Shown piece by piece: positions 9,059 to 17,205 of a DNA stretch of 56,217 nucleotides. Under the pieces are notes generated by a model. It worked only from the letters and a program-made list of their open reading frames with translations. It did no database searches and was not told the origin of the DNA. The translations under genes and the position numbers were made by a program. Each line of letters opens with the position of its first letter. The stretch's first letter is position 1. Source of the stretch: Bacteroidales bacterium (lineage in GTDB: Bacteria; Bacteroidota; Bacteroidia; Bacteroidales; UBA932). Location of the stretch: the NCBI GenBank assembly GCA_017395045.1, contig JAFPWG010000003.1:1-56217 (forward strand). Direction: 5' to 3'.

Positions 9059-10435
9059 ATGGACAAGATCATCGACATCAAAGGCCTCTCCAAGTCCTTC
9101 GGCGACAAGAAGGTACTCGAAGACATCAACCTGTATATCCGCCGCGGCGAATTCCTCACCCTCCTGGGCCCTTCCGGCTGCGGAAAGACCACCCTCCTGA
9201 GGATGATCGCGGGCTTCCTCCAGCCGGACGAAGGCTCCATCCTGATGGACGGCAAGGAGCTCGCCGGCATCCCGCCGCACGAGCGTCCGCTGAACACCGT
9301 GTTCCAGCGTTACGCCCTGTTCCCGCACCTGGACGTGTATGACAACATCGCCTTCGGCCTCAAGCTCAAGAAAGTGCCCGAGGAGGAAATCGAGAAGCGC
9401 GTCCGCAAGGTCCTGAAACTCGTCGCGATGTCCGACTACGAAGACCGCGACGTGGAAACCCTCTCCGGCGGCCAGCAGCAACGTATCGCCATCGCCCGCG
9501 CCATCGTGAACCAGCCGAAGGTGCTCCTCCTGGACGAGCCCCTCGCCGCCCTGGACCTCAAGATGCGCAAGGACATGCAGATCGAACTGAAGGAAATGCA
9601 CAAGAAACTGGGCATTACCTTCATCTATGTCACCCACGACCAGGAGGAGGCCCTCACCCTCTCCGACACCATCGTCGTCCTCAACGAAGGCCGCATCCAG
9701 CAGATCGGCACCCCGACCGACATCTACAACGAGCCGGTCAACTGCTTCGTCGCCGACTTCATCGGCGAGAGCAACATCCTGAAGGGACGGATGATCCGCG
9801 ACCGCCGCGTCGCCTTCATCAAGCACGAGTTCGACTGCGTGGACGAAGGCTTCGGCGAAGATGTCAAGGTAGACGTGGTCGTCCGCCCGGAAGACATCTA
9901 CTTCACGACCGATCCCGCCAAATGTCAGTTCAAGGCGAAGGTCAATACCTGCACCTTCAAGGGGGTCCATTACGAGATGTGGGTGGACACCGACACCGGT
10001 TACGAACTGATGATCCAGGACTATGACCCGTATCCGGTGGGCAGCGAAGTGATGCTGTACATCGACCCGGACGACATCCAGGTCATGAAGAAGGAACGCC
10101 TCTGCAACACCCTCTACGGCACCGTGAAGGATGCGGAAACCGTCACCCTGCTCGGGGCCGATTTCCCGCTTCCGAACACGTTCGAGGCCGGAACGGAGGT
10201 CAAGGTGGAAGTTCCCTTCAACGCCATCGACCTGATGGACAACCTGGACGACGGGGTCGTCGACGGCGAGGTCCACTTCATCCTGTACATGGGCAACCAT
10301 TACCACCTGACCATCAAGACCGACGACGGAGACTTCCTCTGGGTCGACACCAACGACATCTGGGACAAGGGCGACCTCGTCGGTATCCAGCTGAAGGCTG
10401 ACAAGGGCATCAAGATCACGAAGAAAGATGAGTAA
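9059..10435 (+). CDS. potA: Spermidine/putrescine ABC transporter ATP-binding protein
   Basis: ATPase subunit of a polyamine importer at the inner membrane. In order: Walker A GPSGCGKT (37-44), Q-loop [10 protein letters not shown] (81-90), signature LSGGQQQR (135-142), Walker B VLLLDEP (155-161), D-loop ALD and H-loop His193 in [10 protein letters not shown]. The C-terminal TOBE/regulatory part, from about residue 240, is long: the protein has 458 aa against 378 in E. coli PotA, with an acidic, strand-rich tail. It overlaps potB by 8 bp. The closeness to iron/sulfate-type ATPases is broad, so the polyamine assignment rests on PotB, PotC and PotD downstream. Confidence 0.9.
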   Translation: MDKIIDIKGLSKSFGDKKVLEDINLYIRRGEFLTLLGPSGCGKTTLLRMIAGFLQPDEGSILMDGKELAGIPPHERPLNTVFQRYALFPHLDVYDNIAFGLKLKKVPEEEIEKRVRKVLKLVAMSDYEDRDVETLSGGQQQRIAIARAIVNQPKVLLLDEPLAALDLKMRKDMQIELKEMHKKLGITFIYVTHDQEEALTLSDTIVVLNEGRIQQIGTPTDIYNEPVNCFVADFIGESNILKGRMIRDRRVAFIKHEFDCVDEGFGEDVKVDVVVRPEDIYFTTDPAKCQFKAKVNTCTFKGVHYEMWVDTDTGYELMIQDYDPYPVGSEVMLYIDPDDIQVMKKERLCNTLYGTVKDAETVTLLGADFPLPNTFEAGTEVKVEVPFNAIDLMDNLDDGVVDGEVHFILYMGNHYHLTIKTDDGDFLWVDTNDIWDKGDLVGIQLKADKGIKITKKDE

Positions 10436-11195
10436 GAGAAGCAGCTGGAGCATTCCATACGTCATCTTCCTGGTCTTCTTCGTCGTCCTGCCGCTGGTCC
10501 TTGTGATGGTTTATGCCTTCCAGGACGGCCAGGGACGCTTCTCCTTCGCGAACCTCGCGAAGTTCTTCACGGACCGGGATGCGCTCTCGACGTTCGCCGT
10601 CTCCATCGAGGTGGCGCTCGAGAATACGGCCCTGTGCATCCTGCTGGGTTATCCGGCGGCGTGGATCCTCTCCAACAAGCAGTACAACAAGAGTGCGGTC
10701 ACGATCGTCCTCTTCATCATGCCCATGTGGATCAACGCCCTGATGCGCACCCTCGCCACCGCCCAGCTGTTCACGATGCTGGGCATCACCCTGGGCAAGG
10801 GCACCCTCCTGTTCGGTATGGTCTATGACTACCTGCCGTTCATGATCTACCCGATCTACAACGTGCTGGCCAAGATGGACAAGTCCTATGCGGAAGCGGC
10901 CGTCGACCTGGGCGCCACCCCGTGGAAGGCCTTCTGGAAGGTGACCGTCCCCCTGTCGATGCCCGGCGTCACTTCCGGCATCCTGATGGTGTTCATGCCT
11001 ACGGTATCCACCTTCGCCATCTCCGAGTTTCTCACGAACAACAAGATCAAGCTGTTCGGTACGATCATCCAGGAGAACATCAATTCGTCGATGTGGAACT
11101 ACGGTGCGGCGCTCGCCTTCGTCATGCTCATCATCATCGGCATCACCACCTTGTTCGACAAGGACAAGGAACAAGTTGAAGGAGGGCTCATCTGA
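10428..11195 (+). CDS. potB: Spermidine/putrescine ABC transporter permease PotB
   Basis: Inner-membrane permease of 255 aa with about six hydrophobic segments, beginning [20 protein letters not shown]. The ATPase-coupling EAA loop is [20 protein letters not shown] followed by a P-G motif. The start overlaps the potA stop by 8 bp, and its stop shares one base with the potC start (TGATG), so translational coupling is likely. It would form a heterodimeric channel with PotC. Confidence 0.91.
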   Translation: MSKRSSWSIPYVIFLVFFVVLPLVLVMVYAFQDGQGRFSFANLAKFFTDRDALSTFAVSIEVALENTALCILLGYPAAWILSNKQYNKSAVTIVLFIMPMWINALMRTLATAQLFTMLGITLGKGTLLFGMVYDYLPFMIYPIYNVLAKMDKSYAEAAVDLGATPWKAFWKVTVPLSMPGVTSGILMVFMPTVSTFAISEFLTNNKIKLFGTIIQENINSSMWNYGAALAFVMLIIIGITTLFDKDKEQVEGGLI

Positions 11196-12001
11196 TGAAA
11201 AGGTTCTTCGCCAAACTCTACATCTGGGTGCTGCTGATCGTCCTGTACGCCCCGCTGGTGTTCATCGCCGTCTTCTCCTTCACGGAAAGCAAGGTCCTGG
11301 GCAGCTGGGAAGGCTTTTCCACCTCCCTGTACAGGAACCTTCTGACCGGCAACATGCAGGGGAACTCCTCGCTCCTACAGGCCGTTGAGAACACGCTCCT
11401 GATCGCCCTCATCGCCGCCGCTTTCTCCACCCTGCTGGGAACGGTCGCCGCCATCGGCATCCACAACATGAAGGGACGGGCCAGGAAAGCCGTGACCTTC
11501 CTGAACAACATCCCGATGATCAACCCGGACATCATCACCGGTGTCTCGCTGTTCCTCCTGTTCGTCTTCCTGCACTTCAGCCAGGGCTACCTGACCGTCA
11601 TCCTGGCGCATATCACCTTCTGCACCCCCTACGTGGTGCTGAGCGTGATGCCGAAGCTCCAGCAGATGAACCCGAACATCTACGAGGCCGCCCTGGACCT
11701 CGGTGCGACCCCGCAGGTGGCGCTCCGCAAGGTCCTGGTCCCCCAGCTCAGGCCGGGCATGGTCTCCGGATTCATCCTCGCCTTCACGATGTCCCTGGAC
11801 GACTTCGCCGTGACGTTCTTCACCCGCGGCACCATCGGCCTGGACACCCTGTCCACCTATATTTACACGGATGCGCGCAAGGGCGGCCTGACGCCCGAAC
11901 TGCGTCCGCTGATGACCCTCATATTCCTGGTCATCCTCATTCTCCTGGTCATCATCAACGTCCGTCAGGACCGTCTGAGCAAACAAAACGAAAACCGATG
12001 A
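11195..12001 (+). CDS. potC: Spermidine/putrescine ABC transporter permease PotC
   Basis: Second permease subunit, 268 aa, about six membrane spans (first: FAKLYIWVLLIVLYAPLVFI). The EAA loop reads EAALDLGATPQVALRKVLVP and the late segment SLDDFAVTFFTRG is typical of PotC. Start ATG shares a base with the potB stop and the 3' end overlaps potD by 4 bp (ATGA), which places it firmly in the potABCD operon. Confidence 0.92.
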   Translation: MKRFFAKLYIWVLLIVLYAPLVFIAVFSFTESKVLGSWEGFSTSLYRNLLTGNMQGNSSLLQAVENTLLIALIAAAFSTLLGTVAAIGIHNMKGRARKAVTFLNNIPMINPDIITGVSLFLLFVFLHFSQGYLTVILAHITFCTPYVVLSVMPKLQQMNPNIYEAALDLGATPQVALRKVLVPQLRPGMVSGFILAFTMSLDDFAVTFFTRGTIGLDTLSTYIYTDARKGGLTPELRPLMTLIFLVILILLVIINVRQDRLSKQNENR

Positions 12002-13293
12002 AAAGAATCCTGATCTCCCTCTCAGCCCTGGCGCTCATCGCCGGCTGCGCCGAGGACCGTTCCCACGTCCTCAAGGTCTACAACTGGTCCGATTATATCG
12101 ACGAGACCGCCATCACCGAATTCGAGCAGTGGTACGAAGAGCAGACCGGTGAAAAGGTCAAGGTCATCTACCAGACCTTCGACATCAACGAGACGATGCT
12201 CTCCAAGATCGAGAAGGGACACGAAGACTACGATGTCGTGTGCCCGTCCGACTACATCATCGAGCGGATGCTGCAGAACGACCTCCTGCAGCCCCTCAAC
12301 CGCGATTTCGGCGAGACGCCGAACTACATCGACAAGAACCTCTCCCCGTATATCCGCGCCTGCTTCGACAAGATGGAGGGCAATGGCAAGAATGCCAACG
12401 ACTATGCCGTAGGCTATATGTGGGGAACCACCGGCATCCTGTACAACGCCAAGTACGTGACCGACGAAGAAGCTTCCACCTGGGATGTCATCAAGAATCC
12501 GAAGTTTGCCGACCGCATCTTCATCAAGGACTCTGCCCGTGACGTCTATTCCCAGGTCATCCTGAAGGTCAAGGAGCAGGAACTCGCCGCCGGAACCGTC
12601 ACGATGGACCAGCTGATGAACTACACCTCCGATGCCGACATCGCCGCCGTGGAAGACTACATGAAGCAGGTCAAGCCCCTCGTGGCCGGTTGGGAGGCCG
12701 ATTTCGGCAAGGACCAGATGGTCCAGGAACTCGGCTACGTGAACCTCACCTGGAGCGGTGACGGCGTCTGGGCCATCGACGAAGCTGCCGAGCTCGGCGT
12801 GGACCTCCGTTATGCCCTCCCGAAGGAAGGCTTCACCGTCTGGTTCGACGGCTGGGTGATCCCGAAGTACGCGCAGAACACCAAGGCCGCCAACTACTGG
12901 ATCAACTTCATGAGCCGCCCCGACATCGTCATCCGCAACGTCGAGGAGACCGGCTACGTGTCCGTGAGCGGCGCCGAGGAAGTGCGTGACGCCTTTACCG
13001 ACGAGGAATTCGATCCCATCGACCTCTCCTACTTCTTCACGCCGGCCGACACCGCCGTATGCGCGAACCCCGTCCTCTATCCGGACAAGGCCGACATCGA
13101 CCGTTCCACCCAGGAGCACGACTGGGCCGACAACACCGCCAAGCTCATCGAGATGTGGTCCCGCGTGAAGGGCGACAACGCCAACGCCTTCACCTATATC
13201 TTCATCGGCATCGTCCTCGCGGCCATCGCCGCCTTCGCCTTCTTCGCCCGTGCCGCCAAGGCCCGCCGCAAGAAGAGCCGCCGGAGAAAGTAA
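11998..13293 (+). CDS. potD: Spermidine/putrescine-binding protein PotD with extra C-terminal membrane anchor
   Basis: Periplasmic solute receptor for the PotABC importer, 431 aa. The N-terminus MKRILISLSALALIAGC is a lipoprotein signal (Cys17). The mature start HVLKVYNWSDYIDE and motifs such as YDVVCPSDYIIERM and GYMWGTTGILYN are classic for PotD/PotF. Unusually, after the binding domain a hydrophobic helix (about 399-417, TYIFIGIVLAAIAAFAFFAR) is followed by a basic tail rich in Arg and Lys (418-431). That would cross the inner membrane with its positive end in the cytosol, in addition to the lipid anchor. E. coli PotD (348 aa) lacks this. A strong terminator follows at 13315. Confidence 0.93.
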   Translation: MKRILISLSALALIAGCAEDRSHVLKVYNWSDYIDETAITEFEQWYEEQTGEKVKVIYQTFDINETMLSKIEKGHEDYDVVCPSDYIIERMLQNDLLQPLNRDFGETPNYIDKNLSPYIRACFDKMEGNGKNANDYAVGYMWGTTGILYNAKYVTDEEASTWDVIKNPKFADRIFIKDSARDVYSQVILKVKEQELAAGTVTMDQLMNYTSDADIAAVEDYMKQVKPLVAGWEADFGKDQMVQELGYVNLTWSGDGVWAIDEAAELGVDLRYALPKEGFTVWFDGWVIPKYAQNTKAANYWINFMSRPDIVIRNVEETGYVSVSGAEEVRDAFTDEEFDPIDLSYFFTPADTAVCANPVLYPDKADIDRSTQEHDWADNTAKLIEMWSRVKGDNANAFTYIFIGIVLAAIAAFAFFARAAKARRKKSRRRK

Positions 13294-13314
13294 TCAACGC
13301 CGCATCAAACATTC

Positions 13315-13348
13315 AACCGGTCCGAGGAACGCCTTGGACCGGTTTTTT
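13315..13348 (+). terminator. Rho-independent terminator of the pot operon
   Basis: AACCGGTCC (13315-13323) pairs with GGACCGGTT (13336-13344), followed by a T run to 13348. It lies 22 bp after the potD stop. Confidence 0.9.
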
Positions 13349-13574
13349 GTACCCGAGGGGACGGGATGGACGAGGGCTCCATACATCGGTCAGCCGCTCC
13401 GCCCTGTCGGAAGGACACTTGACGGCGAACTCCTCCTTTTACGGACAAGCCCGTAACGTCGTCAGACAAACGCCGTCATCCCTTCGGGCACGTGCCCTTC
13501 CTCCGGCTCGCTGTACGCTGACCGCTGAATTCCGCCCTCGCCCATCCCGTCCCCTATCAGGTACAAAAAAACCG
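13339..13574. repeat. Long imperfect palindrome between convergent genes
   Basis: The outer arms are 13339-13377 and 13534-13574. Read inward they share CCGGTTTTTTGTACC, then AGGGGACGGGATGG and CGAGGGC, with few mismatches and a short bulge. Nested inside are CGGTCAGC (13387-13394) with GCTGACCG (13517-13524), CGGAAGGACAC (13408-13418) with GTGCCCTTCCTCCG (13492-13505), TGACGGCG (13420-13427) with CGCCGTCA (13471-13478), and an apical ACGG/CCGT (13441-13454). The whole segment could fold as one long hairpin. No protein-coding frame of host character fills it; this accounts for most of the 324-bp gap between potD and the OmpA gene. It could be a MITE-like repeat, a structured RNA or a double terminator that grew by duplication. 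Confidence 0.7.
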
Positions 13575-13594
13575 GAGACCTTACGGACTCCGGT
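13565..13594 (-). terminator. Rho-independent terminator of the OmpA-like gene
   Basis: On the minus strand ACCGGAGTCC and GGTCTCCGGT form the stem, followed by TTTTTTT. It begins 23 bp after the stop codon. Confidence 0.88.
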
Positions 13595-13617
13595 TCATTC
13601 TGGAACGAGATTGTGAA

Positions 13618-14823
13618 TTACTTCACCTCGATGACGACGCAGCGGTTCTTGGCCGGGGTGTCGAAGACGTTCTTGGTGTCACCGTTGGCGACCGTCTCGA
13701 TGTTGGCGGCGGTAGCGCCGAACTTGTTCACGAGGAGGTTCTTCACGGTCTCGACGCGCTGCTCGGAGAGCTTCTGGTTGCCGCGGGCGGTACCGGTCTG
13801 CTTGTCGGCGGAGCCGGTGAGCAGGAGCTCGGTGTCAGCATCGACCACGTTGCCGGCGAAGTACTCGAGGTGAGCCTTTTCACGCTCGGAGAGCTTGGAG
13901 GAGCCCAGGTCGAAGTAAACGGTAGCCGGGGAGACGACCTTCGCCTCGACGGCGGTGAAGCGGCCGTTCTCGAACAGATAGGTCTGTCCGTCGACGAGGT
14001 TCTTGAACGGAGCGAGCTGGTTCTCCAGGTCGGCGATCTTGTTCTTCAGCTGAGCGTTCTCTCTTTCGAGGTCGGCGACCCTGTCTTTCAGGGCGTTGTA
14101 CTGGTCCTCAGTGAAAGGAACAGGGACGATGACCGGCATGACGGAGCTGAGACGGTCGAAACCGGTACGGCCGAGGTTGAAGGACAGGCCGAGGGTCGCG
14201 CTCGGGAGACCGAGATAGCGGCCACCGATGAAGCCATTGGCCTTGAAAGCGGCTGCGCGGGAGACGATCATGCCCAGGTCGATGGTCAGGCCGATGCGCT
14301 CGGAGAGCCTCAGGATGTTGAGGAGACCGACACCGGCGGCGAATTCCTGGTTACCCTTGAGGGAGAACTTGCCATTGTTCTGGCCAACGCCGAGGACGCC
14401 GGTGGTGGCGTACGGGACGAAGCTCCAGAAACGGGTCTCCTTGTAACCGTCAATGCTGTTCGAGACGTTCCAGAGGAGGTCGCCGTGGAAATAGTTGAAG
14501 GCAGCCTTCTCGATGACGCCGCTCTTGGCAGTATTGAACAGGCCGTGCCAGCCGGCGCGGATACCGACGGACGGGCTGAACCACTTGCCCAGGTTCAGGT
14601 CGGTCGCAAGACCCATCTTGCCCAGGCCATACTCCTTCTCGAGGACGGAGTTGAGACCGGCGCCGACGCCGATGAACATGTTGTCGAACGCACCGTTGGT
14701 CACATAGGGACCACGGACGACCTTACCAGCCTCATCGCGGTTGGCATCCTCCTGCGCAAAAGCGTTGAAGGAGAACAGGAGGCTTGCCGCAGCAAGCAAT
14801 CCGATGAATTTGATACTTTTCAT
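13618..14823 (-). CDS. OmpA-family outer-membrane protein
   Basis: A 401-aa OmpA-type protein tethering the outer membrane to peptidoglycan. Signal peptide MKSIKFIGLLAAASLLFSFNAFA is cleaved before QEDANRD. An N-terminal barrel-like region of about 220 residues contains a LGLSFNLGRTGF strand. A short coiled coil follows (DLERENAQLKNKIADLENQL, around 250). The C-terminal OmpA domain runs from about 280, with TVYFDLGSSKLSEREKAHLE and the peptidoglycan-binding region GSADKQTGTARGNQKLSEQR, ending KNRCVVIEVK. The start was set at 14823, where the signal peptide begins. It has a near-perfect promoter at 14883-14914 and its own terminator. It probably is an abundant protein. Confidence 0.9.
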   Translation of the reverse strand: MKSIKFIGLLAAASLLFSFNAFAQEDANRDEAGKVVRGPYVTNGAFDNMFIGVGAGLNSVLEKEYGLGKMGLATDLNLGKWFSPSVGIRAGWHGLFNTAKSGVIEKAAFNYFHGDLLWNVSNSIDGYKETRFWSFVPYATTGVLGVGQNNGKFSLKGNQEFAAGVGLLNILRLSERIGLTIDLGMIVSRAAAFKANGFIGGRYLGLPSATLGLSFNLGRTGFDRLSSVMPVIVPVPFTEDQYNALKDRVADLERENAQLKNKIADLENQLAPFKNLVDGQTYLFENGRFTAVEAKVVSPATVYFDLGSSKLSEREKAHLEYFAGNVVDADTELLLTGSADKQTGTARGNQKLSEQRVETVKNLLVNKFGATAANIETVANGDTKNVFDTPAKNRCVVIEVK

Positions 14824-14882
14824 AAATAAAGCGTTAAGTAGTTTTTGCATCTTCAAAACGGTGTATGCACACCATACATCAT

Positions 14883-14914
14883 GCAAATTTAGAAATTTTT
14901 CTTAAAAAGACAAA
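14883..14914 (-). promoter_or_regulatory. Promoter of the OmpA-like gene (-33 and -7)
   Basis: Minus strand: TTTG at 14911-14914, a 19-bp spacer, then TAAATTTGC at 14883-14891. This is the full Bacteroidota consensus, about 60 bp before the ATG. Confidence 0.8.
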
Positions 14915-14951
14915 AGGTCTTCGGAAATTTCTATAAAAACGGAATTCCGTG

Positions 14952-14960
14952 TATCTTTGC
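14952..14960 (+). promoter_or_regulatory. -7 element of uvrB, 3 bp before its start codon
   Basis: TATCTTTGC ends only 3 bases before ATG 14964, so the transcript is expected to start at or beside the start codon (little or no leader). Confidence 0.6.
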
Positions 14961-14963
14961 AGT

Positions 14964-17204
14964 ATGAAATTCAGACTCCAGTCCGGTTACCAGCCTTCGG
15001 GCGACCAGCCCGAGGCCATAGAAGGCCTTTGCAAGGCCCTCAGGGAGGGCGTGCAGGACGTTACCCTGCTCGGCGTGACCGGTTCCGGCAAGACGTTCAC
15101 GATGGCGAACGTCATCCAGAACCTGCAGCGTCCGGCCCTGATCCTGAGCCACAACAAGACGCTCGCCGCCCAGCTGTACGGCGAGTTCAAGGCCTTTTTC
15201 CCGGACAATGCCGTGGAGTATTTCGTCTCCTATTACGACTATTATCAGCCGGAAGCCTATATCCCCACGACCGATACCTATATCGAGAAAGACCTCAGTA
15301 TCAACGACAAGATCGACGAACTCCGGGTGAGCGCCGCCTCCGCCCTGATGTCGGGCCGGAGGGACGTGATCGTAATTTCGTCGGTATCCTGCCTGTACGG
15401 CATCGGGAACCCGGACGATTTCCACGACCAGACCGTCACGGTCCGTAAGGGCGAGGCCATGTCCATGACCCGGCTCCTATACAAGATCGTGGACGCCCTT
15501 TACTACCGGACCGAGACCGACTTCAAGCGCGGCTCTTTCCGCGTCCGGGGCGACACCGTGGACATCTTCCTGGGCGGAGCCGACTATGCGGCGCGCATCG
15601 AATTCTTCGGCGACGAGGTGGAAAGCATCTCCCTGGTCGATCCCGTCACCGGCGCCCGGTTCGAGGAACTGGACAAGATCGACCTGTACCCCGCCAAGAA
15701 CTTCGTCACCTCCAAGGAAAAGGGAGCGATGGCCGTAAGCCAGATCCAGGACGACCTCACCGCGCAGATCGCCTATTTCGAGAGTATCGGCAAGTACCTG
15801 GAAGCCAAACGGTTGAAGCAACGGGTGGAATACGACATCGAGATGATTAAGGAGATGGGCTACTGCCCGGGGGTGGAGAATTACTCCCGTTATTTCGACG
15901 GACGGAAACCGGGCCAGCGCCCCTTCACCCTCATCGATTACTTCCCCGACGATTTCCTGTGCTTCATCGACGAAAGCCACGTCACCCTGCCCCAGATCCG
16001 GGCGATGTTCGGCGGCGACCATTCCCGCAAGGCCACGCTGGTGGAGTACGGCTTCCGCCTGCCCGCCGCGGCCGACAACCGGCCCCTCACCTTCGACGAA
16101 TTCGAGTCCGTCACCGGCCAGACCGTGTACGTCAGCGCCACCCCGGCCGACTACGAACTGGAAAAATCCGAGGGACTCGTGGTGGAGCAGATCGTGCGGC
16201 CCACCGGTCTGCTGGATCCGCCCATCGAGGTGCGTCCCACGGAAAACCAGGTGGACGACCTGATGGAGGAGATCCGGAAACGGGCCGAGGTGGACGAACG
16301 CGTCCTGGTCACCACCCTGACCAAGCGGATGGCGGAGGAACTGGACAGCTACTTCGGCCGGATGGGCGTCCGGTGCCGCTACATCCATTCCGACGTAGAC
16401 ACGGCCGAACGCGTGGAAATCATCGAAGACTTCAAGAACGGCCTGTTCGACGTCCTCATCGGCGTGAATCTCCTGCGGGAAGGCCTGGACATCCCGTCCG
16501 TCTCGCTGGTCGCCATCCTGGACGCCGACAAGGAAGGGTTCCTGCGCAGCGGACGCGCCCTCACACAGACGGCCGGCCGCGCCGCCCGCAACGTGAACGG
16601 ACTCGTGATCATGTATGCCGACACGGTGACCCAGTCCATGGACGAAACCATCCGGGAAACCAACCGGCGCCGGCAGAAACAACAGGAATACAACCAGTTG
16701 CACGGAATTACCCCCAAGCAGGTCCAGGTTCGGGCCAATATCCTGATGTCCGAGCTCGTCACATCCAAGGAGGATACCTCCCACGTGAGCGGCTTCCTCA
16801 ACGAAGGCGGCGGTCTGTCCGGGTCCGCCCTTGGAAAACCGCTGAACCCGCGCCTCAAGAACACCGTCACCGGGCACGTGAGCGCCGAGGATTCCGTCTC
16901 CGCCCCCACCTACGTTCCCAATCCCTCCGACCTCGGACGCGGCACGGTGTCCGTGGGCCTGGGCCACGACGCCAAGCGCGAAGGGACGTCCGCCTTCGTG
17001 GACGGCTATATCACCGCCGACCTCGCCGCGGTCCTCCAGGATCCGGTCATCCGTTCGATGTCCCGTCCCCAGGTGGAGAAGGCGGCCGAAGAAGCCAAGC
17101 GGAAGATGCAGAAGGCCGCGGCCGACCTGGACTTCACGGCGGCCGCCCGCTATCGCGACGAGATGTGGGCCCTGCAGGAGTATTTGAAGGTCTGGAAAGA
17201 CTGA
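14964..17204 (+). CDS. uvrB: Excinuclease ABC subunit B, with a long insert before the UVR motif
   Basis: DNA-damage recognition helicase of UvrABC nucleotide excision repair. 746 aa against 673 in E. coli. Start [20 protein letters not shown] fits the family. Walker A is GVTGSGKT (37-44), the beta-hairpin region [12 protein letters not shown] follows, then [10 protein letters not shown] (Walker B/DEAD-like) and helicase motifs [14 protein letters not shown] and QTAGRAARN. After the helicase core there is an insert of about 76 residues (606-681; nt 16779-17006), rich in Gly, Ser and Thr, before the C-terminal UVR motif [20 protein letters not shown] that binds UvrC/UvrA. The gene ends 1 bp before the convergent relA stop. 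Confidence 0.95.
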   Translation: MKFRLQSGYQPSGDQPEAIEGLCKALREGVQDVTLLGVTGSGKTFTMANVIQNLQRPALILSHNKTLAAQLYGEFKAFFPDNAVEYFVSYYDYYQPEAYIPTTDTYIEKDLSINDKIDELRVSAASALMSGRRDVIVISSVSCLYGIGNPDDFHDQTVTVRKGEAMSMTRLLYKIVDALYYRTETDFKRGSFRVRGDTVDIFLGGADYAARIEFFGDEVESISLVDPVTGARFEELDKIDLYPAKNFVTSKEKGAMAVSQIQDDLTAQIAYFESIGKYLEAKRLKQRVEYDIEMIKEMGYCPGVENYSRYFDGRKPGQRPFTLIDYFPDDFLCFIDESHVTLPQIRAMFGGDHSRKATLVEYGFRLPAAADNRPLTFDEFESVTGQTVYVSATPADYELEKSEGLVVEQIVRPTGLLDPPIEVRPTENQVDDLMEEIRKRAEVDERVLVTTLTKRMAEELDSYFGRMGVRCRYIHSDVDTAERVEIIEDFKNGLFDVLIGVNLLREGLDIPSVSLVAILDADKEGFLRSGRALTQTAGRAARNVNGLVIMYADTVTQSMDETIRETNRRRQKQQEYNQLHGITPKQVQVRANILMSELVTSKEDTSHVSGFLNEGGGLSGSALGKPLNPRLKNTVTGHVSAEDSVSAPTYVPNPSDLGRGTVSVGLGHDAKREGTSAFVDGYITADLAAVLQDPVIRSMSRPQVEKAAEEAKRKMQKAAADLDFTAAARYRDEMWALQEYLKVWKD

Positions 17205-17205
17205 T

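Noticed and set aside
13059-13616. Plus-strand open frame running from potD into the palindrome
   Set aside because: Out of frame with potD, Arg/Pro-rich composition, and it crosses two terminators.
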